Shown piece by piece: positions 44,583 through 54,388 of a stretch of 64,000 bases of DNA. The notes beneath the pieces are model-generated. The model was not told the origin of the DNA, searched no databases, and saw only the letters and a program-made list of their open reading frames with translations. The position numbers were made by a program, and so were the translations under genes. Numbering within the stretch: the stretch's first letter is position 1; each line of letters starts with the position of its first letter. Source of the stretch: Actinomycetes bacterium (GTDB lineage Bacteria; Actinomycetota; Acidimicrobiia; Acidimicrobiales; Ilumatobacteraceae); assembly GCA_025356335.1 (NCBI GenBank), contig JANXUF010000149.1, positions 20,861 to 84,860 of the forward strand, read 5' to 3'.

Positions 44583-44640
44583 GGCGGCTTCCTACTCCTT
44601 TGCAGCCGAAATACTCGATGCATCACCGAAATACTCGATG
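44558..44640. repeat. Inverted and direct repeats at the end of the Rieske gene
   Basis: ATCGAGTATTTCG (44558-44570, inside the last codons) is repeated in inverse as CGAAATACTCGAT at 44607-44619 and again at 44627-44639. The last two are a 20-base direct repeat. RNA from the first arm can pair with either copy, so this may be a terminator with two alternative arms or an operator for an unseen regulator. Confidence 0.6.
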
Positions 44641-44671
44641 CTGGTCGGGTTGGCGGTCGGTGTTGGCGGGG

Positions 44672-46870
44672 TCAGGCCGATGGCGGTGTCGTGGGTGGCG
44701 GAGCAGTCGAAGGGGGAGTGGTGCGCGGCGTGGTGTCGACCGGTTTGACCTTGTCCTTGAAGCCGACGGCGCTGAAGACCAGGTTGGCGTAGACCTGGGC
44801 GGCGACCGGGCTACACGAGATGTGCGTCTGCTGGTCGGCTCCACCGCAGAGCAGTGTGGCGATCCCGTTGGAAGCCGTCGCCCAGTCGATGATCTTGACG
44901 TTCGGGTAGCGGCTCGGAAGCGCGACGATTCTGGCGTTGTTCGGTGCGATGTAGTCGCGCGATGCGCGGACCGTCATGAAGTAGACGGTCGACCGTGAGC
45001 CGATGATCGCCATCATCTGATCGAACTCGGCGTCGGTGACGGTGCCGTTCGTGCCGACCTGGATCACGATGATCGGCCCGATCTGGTTTCGTTGCTGGAG
45101 CAGCGTGAGCACCTGGATGACGACGGCACCCCCGCGACCCTTTTCGGCGTTGACGCTGAACCCGCCGGCCCGCAGATTCGGGATCGCGCCCTGCATCACC
45201 GATTCGCCGATGGCGTATGGAGGAATCGACTCGAACGGCGGTGCCGTCGGGGCCGGTGTCGGCGCTTCGGTCGGCGGGGCGACGGCGATGACGGTGGGTG
45301 CGGTCGTGTCGCCCGGTTGGGCGTTGGTGGTTTTGGTCGACGTCGTTGTCTGCGAGGCGACAAGTGCAGCAGTGGTCGCCACCGTCGGCTGCGTAGCGAT
45401 CGTGACAGGGTCGAGCCCGAGGGGATTCCCACCGCTCGCACTCGCCGACTGTTGGCAATCGACGGCGCCGACGCAACTGTTCTTTGCCGTGGCGATGCTG
45501 ACCGTTGCGAAGCCGATCAACGCCAGTACCACCGACGCCCCGATGGCCCGCTGACGGCGGCGGCGTTCGCCGATTGCGCTGCCGCGAAGTTTGCGGCCGG
45601 TCCACAGTCTGCTGATCGCCCCTTGACGAATCGGGGTTTCGACGAACCGGTAGCTCACCTCCGTAAGCGGTACGGTGATCACCATCGCCACGGCGAACTG
45701 GCCCCAGTTGAGCGTGACTCCGGCTTCCTTGCGGATGATCTGGTAGATCGGCCAATGGAACAGATACAGCCCGTAGCTGCGCGTTCCGACCCAACGGAAC
45801 AGCGGGTTGCCGAGCGCCTTGGCGATCCACGATCGTCGATGGGTGGTGGCGCTGATCAACAGCAGCGTGCAGATTCCGGCGAGCAAGAATCCGCCGCGGA
45901 ACAGCCACGGGTTGAATCGGGTGCCGAAGTTGTGTCCGAACTCGCTGAGCCACAGCAATCTGACGAGCGCGGCGAGACCGAGGAGCCCGATGATCGCCAG
46001 ACCGTCGAGGAGCAGATGCTTGTCTTTCAACGGTCCGCGCATGATCGACTGCGGCCGCCACAGCATCGCCATCGCTGCACCGAGGAGCAACCCGCCGGCT
46101 CGGCTGAACGTCGACAGGTAGAGCGTGTCGTTGATGCTGATGCACCGCCCTGCGAGGTGCCAGTAGCCCCGCGAATTGAGTGCGCAGTTGGCAATGTCGT
46201 CGACGTCGCCGCTGACGAACAGCACCCCGACGACGACGGCGATCGCCGCTGACACGCCGGCGAGCCACAGTCCGATGCGTGGCAGCGCCTCGCGACCGCG
46301 ACGGAGCAGCAGCCACATGACCAACGGCCACAGCAGGTAGAACTGCTCCTCGACGGCCAGCGACCACAGATGCCGGAGCGGCACGAACGCCTCGCCGGCC
46401 GAGTATCCCTGGCCGACGAAGATCTGATACCAGTTACTGCCGTAGGCGATCGCCCCGATGAAGTCGCCGCGTGTCCTGCCCCTGGCGCGCATCGCCGTGA
46501 CCGACATATAGATGGCGAGCGCCGACAACATGACGTAGAGCGCTGGGAGCAGGCGACGAAACCGCCTGATCCAGAACTGTCGTAGGCTGATGCGGCCGTC
46601 GCGTTCGTGTTCGCCGATCATCAACAGCGTGATGAGATAGCCGCTGATCACGAAGAAGACCTCGACGCCGAGGAATCCTCCTGGCAGCCATCCGTGGTTG
46701 GCGTGATACAGCATGACGGCGACGACGGCGAGCGCACGTAGACCGTCGAGACCTGGCAGATACGGGGTGCGACCACGGCGTTTCGGGACGGCGATCGGCT
46801 GCGCGCCCGTCGCTGACCGTGCTGCCGATACGGGTGCCATGACTGGATCGAGGGTAGCCGTGCCGACCAT
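44672..46870 (-). CDS. Acyltransferase-3/SGNH fusion (OafA-like O-acyltransferase)
   Basis: A 732-residue protein. The N-terminal acyltransferase-3 domain (about 30-420) has ten or so helices, with LPGLDGLRALAVVAVMLYH, GGFLGVEVFFVISGYLIT and LRHLWSLAVEEQFYLLWPL; a Thr/Pro linker follows (about 490-560), then an SGNH-like extracytoplasmic domain (IGESVMQGAIPNLRAGG, IIVIQVGTNG, and a late Asp/His region). Such proteins add acetyl groups to surface glycans. Starts at 46870 or 46840 are both possible. The C-terminal tail is Thr/Pro-rich. Confidence 0.87.
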   Translation of the reverse strand: MVGTATLDPVMAPVSAARSATGAQPIAVPKRRGRTPYLPGLDGLRALAVVAVMLYHANHGWLPGGFLGVEVFFVISGYLITLLMIGEHERDGRISLRQFWIRRFRRLLPALYVMLSALAIYMSVTAMRARGRTRGDFIGAIAYGSNWYQIFVGQGYSAGEAFVPLRHLWSLAVEEQFYLLWPLVMWLLLRRGREALPRIGLWLAGVSAAIAVVVGVLFVSGDVDDIANCALNSRGYWHLAGRCISINDTLYLSTFSRAGGLLLGAAMAMLWRPQSIMRGPLKDKHLLLDGLAIIGLLGLAALVRLLWLSEFGHNFGTRFNPWLFRGGFLLAGICTLLLISATTHRRSWIAKALGNPLFRWVGTRSYGLYLFHWPIYQIIRKEAGVTLNWGQFAVAMVITVPLTEVSYRFVETPIRQGAISRLWTGRKLRGSAIGERRRRQRAIGASVVLALIGFATVSIATAKNSCVGAVDCQQSASASGGNPLGLDPVTIATQPTVATTAALVASQTTTSTKTTNAQPGDTTAPTVIAVAPPTEAPTPAPTAPPFESIPPYAIGESVMQGAIPNLRAGGFSVNAEKGRGGAVVIQVLTLLQQRNQIGPIIVIQVGTNGTVTDAEFDQMMAIIGSRSTVYFMTVRASRDYIAPNNARIVALPSRYPNVKIIDWATASNGIATLLCGGADQQTHISCSPVAAQVYANLVFSAVGFKDKVKPVDTTPRTTPPSTAPPPTTPPSA

Positions 46871-46929
46871 CGTCAGCCATGCATCGTCGAAGGATCGCCG
46901 GTCCCCGAACGGCCGTGGATACCCGACCG

Positions 46930-48177
46930 CTACGCCCCGCTCGCCGGAACAGCGAGAGGCGTCGATCGTGGGAAGACGACCAGCGTCAACACGCCGGACA
47001 TCGCGCAGAGCACCGGCAACACTGCCAACGCCCATCCCGTCGACGACCATTGTGCGAGCTGCCCGAGCAGTGGCGGGCCGACCAGAAAGCCGGCGTAGCC
47101 GATCGTCGAGACCCTGGCGATCGCTGCGCCGGTGTCACCCTGTTGTGCGGCGGCCGCGCTGAATACCACCGGCACGATCACCGACAGGCCCAGACCGAGG
47201 GTGCCGAGACCGGCGACGAACATCCAGCCGTTGCGCGTCGCCAATCCGACAGCGAAGCCGGCCGCCGCGAGCGCTGATGCGCTCGTCAGCGTGCGACGCG
47301 GGCCGAGCGCGGCAATCACGCGGTCACCGATCGTCCTGCCGATCGTCATGAACAACTGGAAGACGACGAAGCCGCGAGCGGCCGCGCTCTCCGTCCAGTG
47401 AAGGGAGTCCCGCAGGTGTACACCGCTCCAGTCCGCAGACGCTCCCTCGCTGAGCAGCCCGGCGAAGGCGATGGCCCCGAAGATCATGATCGTCCTCGGG
47501 ACACGTCGTGACGGACTCGAGGTCGGAGCCGGCGTCGCCCGGTCGGCGTCGAGCGGCCCCTCCGTCGTGGTGGGCCCGCTCGTCGAGGCGGGCACGTCGT
47601 CCGTCGGGTTCATCGACGAGATCGCCGACATCAACAAGACGAAACCGATTGCGGCGACGAGGACGTAGTGCGCCTGCTGCCCGAAGTGAACGTGCGCTGC
47701 AAACGCTCCGGCCGCGGCTCCGAGCAACGCTCCGGCGCTGAACATGGCGTGGAACGAGCTCATGATCGGCCTCCGGTACGACTGCTCGACGAGTACCGCC
47801 TGGCTGTTCATCGCCACATCGAGCAGGCTGAGTCCGGCCCCGTAGACGAAGAGCCCCACGGCGACGATCGCCAGTTCTCCGGTCGCTCCGGTGATTGCCA
47901 GACCGGCGACTGTCGCCGTTGCACCGGCTCCCGAACCGTGGCGACTACCGAGGCGACGCACGACCCAGCCGGCGACCTGCAACGAGGCGAGCGAACCGAC
48001 GGCAATGGCGAACAGCGTTCGTCCGAGGACGGAGTCGGTCAGGTGCAGCGTGGATTTCAATGCCGGAATGCGCGAGGCGAACGATCCGGTCAGTACTCCG
48101 TTGACCCCGAACGTCGCCGCGGTCGCCCATCGTGGACGGATCAGCCGATCTGCGGGAGCCGGCACCGTGGCGATCAC
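46930..48177 (-). CDS. MFS transporter
   Basis: A 415-residue twelve-helix permease split by a Ser/Thr/Pro loop (about 198-230). Typical MFS sequence SLLDVAMNSQAVLVEQ near residue 120 and two halves of six helices. It resembles sugar- or drug-type carriers annotated as FucP/YfkF-like; substrate unknown. GTG 48177 starts the frame; divergent from the VOC gene. Confidence 0.82.
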   Translation of the reverse strand: MIATVPAPADRLIRPRWATAATFGVNGVLTGSFASRIPALKSTLHLTDSVLGRTLFAIAVGSLASLQVAGWVVRRLGSRHGSGAGATATVAGLAITGATGELAIVAVGLFVYGAGLSLLDVAMNSQAVLVEQSYRRPIMSSFHAMFSAGALLGAAAGAFAAHVHFGQQAHYVLVAAIGFVLLMSAISSMNPTDDVPASTSGPTTTEGPLDADRATPAPTSSPSRRVPRTIMIFGAIAFAGLLSEGASADWSGVHLRDSLHWTESAAARGFVVFQLFMTIGRTIGDRVIAALGPRRTLTSASALAAAGFAVGLATRNGWMFVAGLGTLGLGLSVIVPVVFSAAAAQQGDTGAAIARVSTIGYAGFLVGPPLLGQLAQWSSTGWALAVLPVLCAMSGVLTLVVFPRSTPLAVPASGA

Positions 48178-48320
48178 GTGATGCTAGCAGGGTGCCGAAA
48201 TTGTGTCCCGGCTCGCAATCTCGCAGAGAACGACCAGGTCAGCGTGTCGTGTTGCCAGTCCGGCTGGTGAATTTCAGCACCCAGCTAGCGGTGCATCGCG
48301 ACCGGGGGTACGTTGCTCTG

Positions 48321-48707
48321 ATGACCGCAATTGCCCGCCTCAGCCTCGTCGCCCTCGACTGTCCCGAACCGCTGGCCCTCGCGAGGTTCTATGCGTCGAT
48401 CACCGGGTGGGAGGTCGCAGACGATGACAGCGGTTGGGACGGAACCGAGGATTGGGTGCAGCTGAAGGCGCCTGCAGGCGCGACGCTCGCCTTCCAGCTG
48501 TCGACTGATTTCCAGCCTCCGTCATGGCCGAGCGCCGACCATCCGCAGCAACTACACCTCGACTTCAACGTTCCAGACCTCGATGCGGGTGAGGCCGCCG
48601 TGCTCGCCATCGGTGCCCGCAAGGCCGACGTCCAGCCGGGTACGACATTCCGCGTCTACCTCGATCCTGCAGGGCACCCGTTCTGTCTGTGCTACGTGGC
48701 GGAGTGA
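48321..48707 (+). CDS. VOC-family (glyoxalase-like) protein
   Basis: A 128-residue vicinal-oxygen-chelate fold protein with beta-alpha-beta-beta-beta repeats: RLSLVALDCPEPLALARFYASITGW (first module) and LHLDFNVPDLDAGEAAVLAIGA (second module), ending FRVYLDPAGHPFCLCYV. Possible metal ligands are Asp/His in the two modules. Members include resistance proteins and dioxygenases; no role can be set. Start ATG 48321; a longer frame upstream is not supported. Confidence 0.82.
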   Translation: MTAIARLSLVALDCPEPLALARFYASITGWEVADDDSGWDGTEDWVQLKAPAGATLAFQLSTDFQPPSWPSADHPQQLHLDFNVPDLDAGEAAVLAIGARKADVQPGTTFRVYLDPAGHPFCLCYVAE

Positions 48708-48732
48708 CTGTCGGCGTGACCAGCGACGAGTG

Positions 48733-50229
48733 TCAACGGACGGCGTGACGGTCGCCGAGCATGCCGGGCACCGTGCGCACCATGATGTTGAGGTCGAGCC
48801 AGAACGATTGGCGGTCGATGTAGTCGACGTCGAGGGCGACGCGCTTACTGACCTCGGCCGCCTCGTTCAGCGGGCCTCTCGAACCCTTGATCGCCGCCCA
48901 GCCCGTCATGCCAGGCTTGATCCGGTGGCGGTGGGCGTATTCGGCCACCAGGCGGGCCGATTCGACGTCGCCCGTCTTCATCCCGATGGCATGCGGTCGG
49001 GGGCCGACGAGCGACATCTCGCCGTGTATCACGTTGAACAGCTGCGGCAACTCGTCGAGACTCGTCGAGCGTAGGACCCTGCCGACACGCGTCACCCGGT
49101 CGTCGTTGGCGGTCACCTGTCGTTCAGCCTTGGCGTCTGCTGCCGCGTGGCGCATCGAACGGAACTTCCAGACGTTGATCTCCTCGTTGTTGAATCCATG
49201 GCGGCGCTGGCGGAAGAAGACCGGCCCCGCACTGTCCAATCGCACCGCAAGCGCAACCAGCATCAGCAACGGTGTCAAGACGATCAGCATCGGCACACCG
49301 ATCACGAGGTCCTGCACGCGCTTGGCAAACGCGTTGCGGTCGGTGTCGGTGGTGGCATTGAGCGGCGACAGCGGAGCGTCGGCGAGCTGGGCGATCGCCG
49401 CTGCCCGTCCGGCGGCATTGTTCGGATCGAAGATCAGCGTGACCGGATTCGGCAGGACTGCCAATCTGGCGGTGATCGCCCTGACCCGTTCGGTCGCCAG
49501 CGGGTCGACAGCGACGACGATGAGGTCGACGAACGGCGTGATCTTGTGGCTCAACAAGGCGTCGGTGTCACCGAGTACCGGTACCCCGAGGACTGCCTTC
49601 GGTGACCTCGCTGCTCGGTCGTCGAAAATTCCCAGAACGTGCATATCGGTGCTCGTGATCGCCTCCATGATCAGACCCTCGGCATACGTCGTGGCACCGA
49701 CGATCACGACGTTCGGCGTCAGCCACCCCTGACGTCGCCATCGTTTGACGATCAGCCACCAGAGGAGATGCAAGGCCGCCAATCCGAGACCACAGACCGC
49801 AGCCCACCTGAGGGATCGGCGGATGCTCATCTGCGTCCCACCGATCAGCCCGCGAGTGGCGACCCACGCCAGCATCGCCCCGACGATGCAGGCGACGAGC
49901 CGTGCGGCATGACTGGCGAGGCGCTCGTTGCGCCCGAACCGATAGAGCCCGGCAGAGCGCAGCAGCCTGACGAGGAATAGCGCTCCGACGACGAACGGGA
50001 GATCCTCGCCGACGGTCGTGCGCAGCAACGGCTGCTCGATCAGTAGCCGAATGGCGACTGCTGTAGCGACCGAGAGGAACAGCACGTCGAAGGCCCGGAA
50101 ACCGTGTGCGCCCAAGCGGCGGCCCTGACGTTTGCGAACGCTGAGCAGTTGCTCGGGGCGCAGCGGGCCGCGCCGCAGCTGCGCCTCCGCTTCGGCGATG
50201 TCAGCGGGAACGTACCCAGCGTCCGTCAT
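48733..50229 (-). CDS. Polyprenyl glycosylphosphotransferase (initiating sugar transferase)
   Basis: A 498-residue membrane enzyme of the WbaP/CpsE type that puts the first sugar-1-phosphate on undecaprenyl phosphate. Helices near 45-150 and a Rossmann-like segment (NVVIVGATTYAEGL) precede the C-terminal catalytic domain: a long helix (LVIGVPMLIVLTPLLMLV), RQRRHGFNNEEINVWKFRSM, RSTSLDELPQLFNVIHGEMSLVGPRP and RHRIKPGMTGWA. ATG 50229 is the start. It likely begins capsule or exopolysaccharide repeat units; no polymerase is adjacent. Confidence 0.9.
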   Translation of the reverse strand: MTDAGYVPADIAEAEAQLRRGPLRPEQLLSVRKRQGRRLGAHGFRAFDVLFLSVATAVAIRLLIEQPLLRTTVGEDLPFVVGALFLVRLLRSAGLYRFGRNERLASHAARLVACIVGAMLAWVATRGLIGGTQMSIRRSLRWAAVCGLGLAALHLLWWLIVKRWRRQGWLTPNVVIVGATTYAEGLIMEAITSTDMHVLGIFDDRAARSPKAVLGVPVLGDTDALLSHKITPFVDLIVVAVDPLATERVRAITARLAVLPNPVTLIFDPNNAAGRAAAIAQLADAPLSPLNATTDTDRNAFAKRVQDLVIGVPMLIVLTPLLMLVALAVRLDSAGPVFFRQRRHGFNNEEINVWKFRSMRHAAADAKAERQVTANDDRVTRVGRVLRSTSLDELPQLFNVIHGEMSLVGPRPHAIGMKTGDVESARLVAEYAHRHRIKPGMTGWAAIKGSRGPLNEAAEVSKRVALDVDYIDRQSFWLDLNIMVRTVPGMLGDRHAVR

Positions 50230-50543
50230 CGTCGTTCCCGCCGTGCAACATGACCATTCACGCACTCTAGACGCAGAACTTCCCCCAGGGTCCGCCGTAT
50301 ACCGCCGTTCATCTCGCCGACTGCAACCTTTCTCTGCCCGACGAAACGCCCGCCCGTCGACCGCCCGGTCACCATAGCGTTCCGTTCCATCGGTGTGAGC
50401 ATTGTCGTGGCGAAAGCCGTGGGGTGCCAGGGACGACTGTGTCGACGCAGCAATTCGTCCAACGTCCGTGCATTCGAATCGGGCAGTGCCGGCGCTGGAT
50501 CGCAGGGCATCGACCCTGTCTCGTCGGGGTATCTGCAGGCCGG
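50230..50543. other. Intergenic region upstream of sugar transferase
   Basis: A 314-base gap between the sugar transferase start and the phospholipase stop, both on the minus strand. It must hold the sugar transferase promoter. No gene, repeat or hairpin of note was seen. Confidence 0.4.
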
Positions 50544-52397
50544 TCAGTCTGCGAGTTCGCCGACGAGTGGGCGGAGCTCCTCGATTGCCTGCTGGTATCC
50601 GATGCTGACGGCCTGTTCGATTCTGTCGAAGCTGCTGAACCCGACGCCGCTGAGATCGGGGGTGAGATAGACCTCGGCGTACTCCCTGGCGGCGACCTGA
50701 TGTTGCAGGCTGCCGAGGAGCGCGACCCGGCTGATGGTGTCGGCGAGACCCGGGAAATGCTCGCGAGTTCTGCGGCGCCAGAAATGGCGCATTCCGACGG
50801 CAGGCTCGGCTCCTGGCGACAGCACCATTGCCGACTGCTTGGCGAAGACGTCGACGGCGATGATCGGTCCGCTGTGGTGCTGGCGCATCACGTCCGTCGG
50901 TACGTTGTTCAGCTGCCCACCGTCGATGTGCAGATGGCCGACGTCGTCGACGACTGGCGGCCACATACCGGGCGCGCTGGCGCTCGCCCTGACCCACTGT
51001 GCCGTCGGGCCGTGGTGATGGATCGTCAGCGAGAACGTACTGAGGTCGACCGTCGTGCAGAAGAACAGCAGCCATGCATCCTCGAGATCACTCGTTCCGA
51101 AGGTCTCCTCGAAGATGCGTCGGCTGCGGCGTCCAGAAAAGACGGAGACCGTCGGCACCGTGAGGTCGAGCCGCAGCCGCCAACTGTCCCAGCGTTGTTC
51201 GGCCTGCTCGTAGATCTGTTGCCATGACCGGCCGAAGGCGCACTGCGCCCCGACGATTGCTCCCATACTCGACCCTCCGACGGCGTCGATCGGTATACCG
51301 AGTTCATTCATCGCCCTGATGACGCCGAGGTGGGCGAGGCCCTTCGCGCCGCCTCCGCCGAGCACGAGACCGACCGCCCGTCCGCCGACGTGGCGAGCCA
51401 GCCGACGAAGGTCTGTTCCGTCTCCGTCGCGTACATGGTGATGCGACTGGAAATGACCCGCTGACAACCATTTCGATGTGCCGATGGCATCACTGGTGCC
51501 GCTCGGGTGGAGCAGCACGAGTTCGACTGTCGGCGCGGCAAGCGGGTCGATACCGGTCCGCACGAAATCGGCGATCGGCCGGAGATCCTCGAAATACCGA
51601 GGATCGACGACGACGTAGACCTGGTCGCTCTGGCGCAACGCCGTTTCGGCGAGATGGTGATGTTCGCCACCGAGGACGACGAGCACGTCGTCAGCGTTCG
51701 GATGAGCCGATCGAACCGGCCCGGCGGACGCTGCAGGCTTGCCTGCTCCGGAAGCGAGCAGACTGGTCAGCGTTGGCTCGTCGAGGTCGTCACCGCGGAT
51801 GACGGTCGGCCTGCGGTGCGGCTGGTCGCCGGCGACGATCGCCTCGACAATTCCCTCCAACCTGGCCGAAGGCAGCGATGGCGCGATCAGGGTGATGTGT
51901 CTCGACAGCCGCTCCTGCGACGGTTGAGTCCGAAACACGGTTCTGCGAGCCACCCGTTTGGCGACGGCGAGGGCGACGCCGGGCGCAGAGGCCGCCAATT
52001 CGTCGAAACGCGCCGGAGGGAGACGTGCCAGCAGCGCATCTCGGACGACGACAGCGGTACGTGAGCGGCCCTCCCCTGTGAGCAGTGCGCCCTCACCGAA
52101 AACACCGACGGCGTCGAGTTCCCACGTGACGTACCCACCGGTCTCGTTCTCGATGAGGAAGCGGACACGGCCTTCGAACAACGCATACATACCGTCGCCC
52201 GGCTCGCCCATCGTGAACAACCGCTGACCGGCGGGTACCCGCAGCCAATCGACCTCGTCGACCAGCAGGTCGAGTTGTTCTCCGTGCGGGTTGCCGAGTT
52301 CGACGAGGCTGCCGAGCAGGTGCCGAGCAGTGCTCGGAGGCGGCCCTGGATCGATCCTCACGCTTGGCGTCAGTTGCTCGTACTGCCCGGTGACCAC
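50544..52397 (-). CDS. Cyclic nucleotide-binding domain/patatin-like phospholipase
   Basis: A 617-residue soluble protein of the NTE/RssA-type group. The N-terminal cNMP domain (about 45-160) has GEPGDGMYALFEGRVRFLI and FGEGALLTGEGRSRTAVV; the patatin domain has oxyanion GGGGAKG (347-353), nucleophile Ser377 in GGSSMGA and Asp492 in IDGGQLNN. It hydrolyses phospholipids, probably controlled by nucleotide binding. GTG 52397 overlaps the upstream gene's end by 28 bases; a later GTG start (52364) is possible. Confidence 0.88.
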   Translation of the reverse strand: MVTGQYEQLTPSVRIDPGPPPSTARHLLGSLVELGNPHGEQLDLLVDEVDWLRVPAGQRLFTMGEPGDGMYALFEGRVRFLIENETGGYVTWELDAVGVFGEGALLTGEGRSRTAVVVRDALLARLPPARFDELAASAPGVALAVAKRVARRTVFRTQPSQERLSRHITLIAPSLPSARLEGIVEAIVAGDQPHRRPTVIRGDDLDEPTLTSLLASGAGKPAASAGPVRSAHPNADDVLVVLGGEHHHLAETALRQSDQVYVVVDPRYFEDLRPIADFVRTGIDPLAAPTVELVLLHPSGTSDAIGTSKWLSAGHFQSHHHVRDGDGTDLRRLARHVGGRAVGLVLGGGGAKGLAHLGVIRAMNELGIPIDAVGGSSMGAIVGAQCAFGRSWQQIYEQAEQRWDSWRLRLDLTVPTVSVFSGRRSRRIFEETFGTSDLEDAWLLFFCTTVDLSTFSLTIHHHGPTAQWVRASASAPGMWPPVVDDVGHLHIDGGQLNNVPTDVMRQHHSGPIIAVDVFAKQSAMVLSPGAEPAVGMRHFWRRRTREHFPGLADTISRVALLGSLQHQVAAREYAEVYLTPDLSGVGFSSFDRIEQAVSIGYQQAIEELRPLVGELAD

Positions 52398-54277
52398 CGA
52401 CCGCCGCGCACGACGTCGAGGATCGCAACGGCGGAATCGATGCGGTTGAAGGGCGGCATGATGTAGGCCCCGGCGACGCTGCCCTGCACGCCGTCGAGTG
52501 CTTCACGGGCGATGGCGATGCCTTCTGCTCTGCCGGCAGGCCCAGAACCGACCCGCGCCATTCGATCGCGTATCGCCTGCGGGATCTGCATGCCCGGTAC
52601 CTCGTGATGCAGGAACTCGGCGTTGCGCGACGATGCCAGTGGCAGCAGGCCGACCATGATCGGCAGACCGAGGGGTGCAGCATCCTCGAGAAACGATGCA
52701 AGCGTCTGCGGGTCGTAGACCGGTTGCGTCATCACGAGTTCTGCGCCGGCAGCCTGTTTCGACGCCAGGCGTTCGAGTTCGCGGTCGCGGTCGGCCGCCG
52801 CCGGCTCCGCCCCCGTCGCGAGCACGAATGACGTGGCACCGTCGAGCTGCTTTCCGGTCGGGTCGAATCCGGCGTTCATCGCGCTGGCAATCTCCAGCAG
52901 ACCGATCGAATCGACGTCGTACACCGGCGTGGCAAACGGATAGTCGCCCATCTTCGGAGGGTCACCGGTGATGACGACGAGGTTGCGGATGCCGAGGGCG
53001 TGAGCACCGAGCAGATGAGCGACGAGCCCGAGGTAGTTACGATCGCGGCAGCAGACATGCAGAATCGGCTCGGCGGCCGTCGTGGCGATCGCCCCGGCGC
53101 AGAACGCCATGTTCGACATACGCGACGTCGCCCGTGGGCCATCGGCGACGTTGATCACGTCGATGCCGGCGGCCAGCGCCGAGCGGATCTGGGCGAGTGC
53201 GGCATCGGTATTCGTCCCGCTCGGCGCGCTCAACTCGACAGAGACGGCGAACTCGCCGCCGGCGATGCGCCTGCCGAGGCGGCTCCGATCGGCGAGCGGG
53301 ACGAGCGCCGTAGGAGCACCGGTCGCGAGCGAAGTGGAGACACCATCCGGTCCGACGTTGCGCTCGGTCTCGTAGACTCCGGCGATCGCCGTCGGCCTGC
53401 TCGCTCCGGCACCCATCATGCGGATGGCACCGAGCATCGAACGCACGTGTTCGGGGGTCGTGCCGCAGCAGCCGCCGATGAGCCGCACACCGGACTTCAG
53501 CATGCGCCTGGCGAACACGCCGAAATGTTCCGGATTGGTGATGTACAGCGAACGGCCGTCGACGAAGCTCGGCAGCCCGGCATTGGGCTGGATCGACACC
53601 GGCGCACCGGCGGCAACCATCCGTCTACCGACTTCGTACAACTCTGGTGGCCCCGACCCGCAATTGGCACCGACGACGTCGGCGCCGGCAGCGATCAGCC
53701 GTTGTGCGACGTCTTCTGGTGCGATCCGGCCGTCGATCGACGTGCCCGATTCGAACACCAGTTGGGCGATGCTCGGCAACGAAGCAGCGACATCGCGAGC
53801 GGAGGACAGCGCAGCCTGCAACTCGTCGATCGAATGGAAGGTCTCGAAGATCAAGAGGTCGATGTCGGTCGATGCGAGCACCTCGATCTGCTCGCGCAGC
53901 GAGTCGATTGCCGCACTCCGTTCGTCGGCGCCCACCGAGGTGAAGTCGACGCCACTCGGACCGACGGAGCCTGCAATGAACGCGCCGTCGCCAGCCGACC
54001 GCGCCAGCGCGACGCCCGCACGGTTGATCTCGCCGACGAGATTGCCGTGCCCATAGCGGCTGAGCATCAGACGGTTCGCTCCGAACGTGTTCGTCTCGAG
54101 GATGTCGGCGCCTGCAGCGCGGTACTGGCGGTGGATGTCGGCGATCAGTTCCGGCCGCGAGAGATTCAACTCGTCGTACGAATGGGTGTGGAAGACACCG
54201 CTTTCGTACAGCATCGAACCCATCGCCCCGTCGAAGAGCAATGGTCGCGCAGCAAGGGTGTCGAGGAAGCGGCTCAC
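52370..54277 (-). CDS. Bifunctional homocysteine S-methyltransferase/methylenetetrahydrofolate reductase
   Basis: A 635-residue fusion. The N-terminal homocysteine methyltransferase (about 1-290) has zinc ligands Cys206 (GANCGSG) and Cys270-Cys271 (GGCCGTTPEH); the C-terminal MTHFR barrel (about 340-630) has VSVELSAPSGTN, DGPRATSRM, VITGDPPKMGDYPFA and TQPVYDPQTL. It can make methionine from homocysteine and provide methyl-tetrahydrofolate, as in YitJ-type proteins. GTG 54277 is the start. It is divergent from the protease by about 110 bases; no SAM riboswitch seen there. Confidence 0.93.
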   Translation of the reverse strand: MSRFLDTLAARPLLFDGAMGSMLYESGVFHTHSYDELNLSRPELIADIHRQYRAAGADILETNTFGANRLMLSRYGHGNLVGEINRAGVALARSAGDGAFIAGSVGPSGVDFTSVGADERSAAIDSLREQIEVLASTDIDLLIFETFHSIDELQAALSSARDVAASLPSIAQLVFESGTSIDGRIAPEDVAQRLIAAGADVVGANCGSGPPELYEVGRRMVAAGAPVSIQPNAGLPSFVDGRSLYITNPEHFGVFARRMLKSGVRLIGGCCGTTPEHVRSMLGAIRMMGAGASRPTAIAGVYETERNVGPDGVSTSLATGAPTALVPLADRSRLGRRIAGGEFAVSVELSAPSGTNTDAALAQIRSALAAGIDVINVADGPRATSRMSNMAFCAGAIATTAAEPILHVCCRDRNYLGLVAHLLGAHALGIRNLVVITGDPPKMGDYPFATPVYDVDSIGLLEIASAMNAGFDPTGKQLDGATSFVLATGAEPAAADRDRELERLASKQAAGAELVMTQPVYDPQTLASFLEDAAPLGLPIMVGLLPLASSRNAEFLHHEVPGMQIPQAIRDRMARVGSGPAGRAEGIAIAREALDGVQGSVAGAYIMPPFNRIDSAVAILDVVRGGRWSPGSTSN

Positions 54278-54388
54278 TGGATCGAACCCTACCGCCGGCA
54301 CCCGTCGACGAACGCCGCCCGCCGTTCTCGCAGCGTGGTCGGCGCACCCGCCGACTGGTGTTCGGTCACGTACGCGACACTGGGCGAC

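Noticed and set aside
54278..54388. SAM riboswitch before the homocysteine methyltransferase/MTHFR gene
   Set aside because: The gap to the divergent protease is only about 110 bases and I could not see a riboswitch core.
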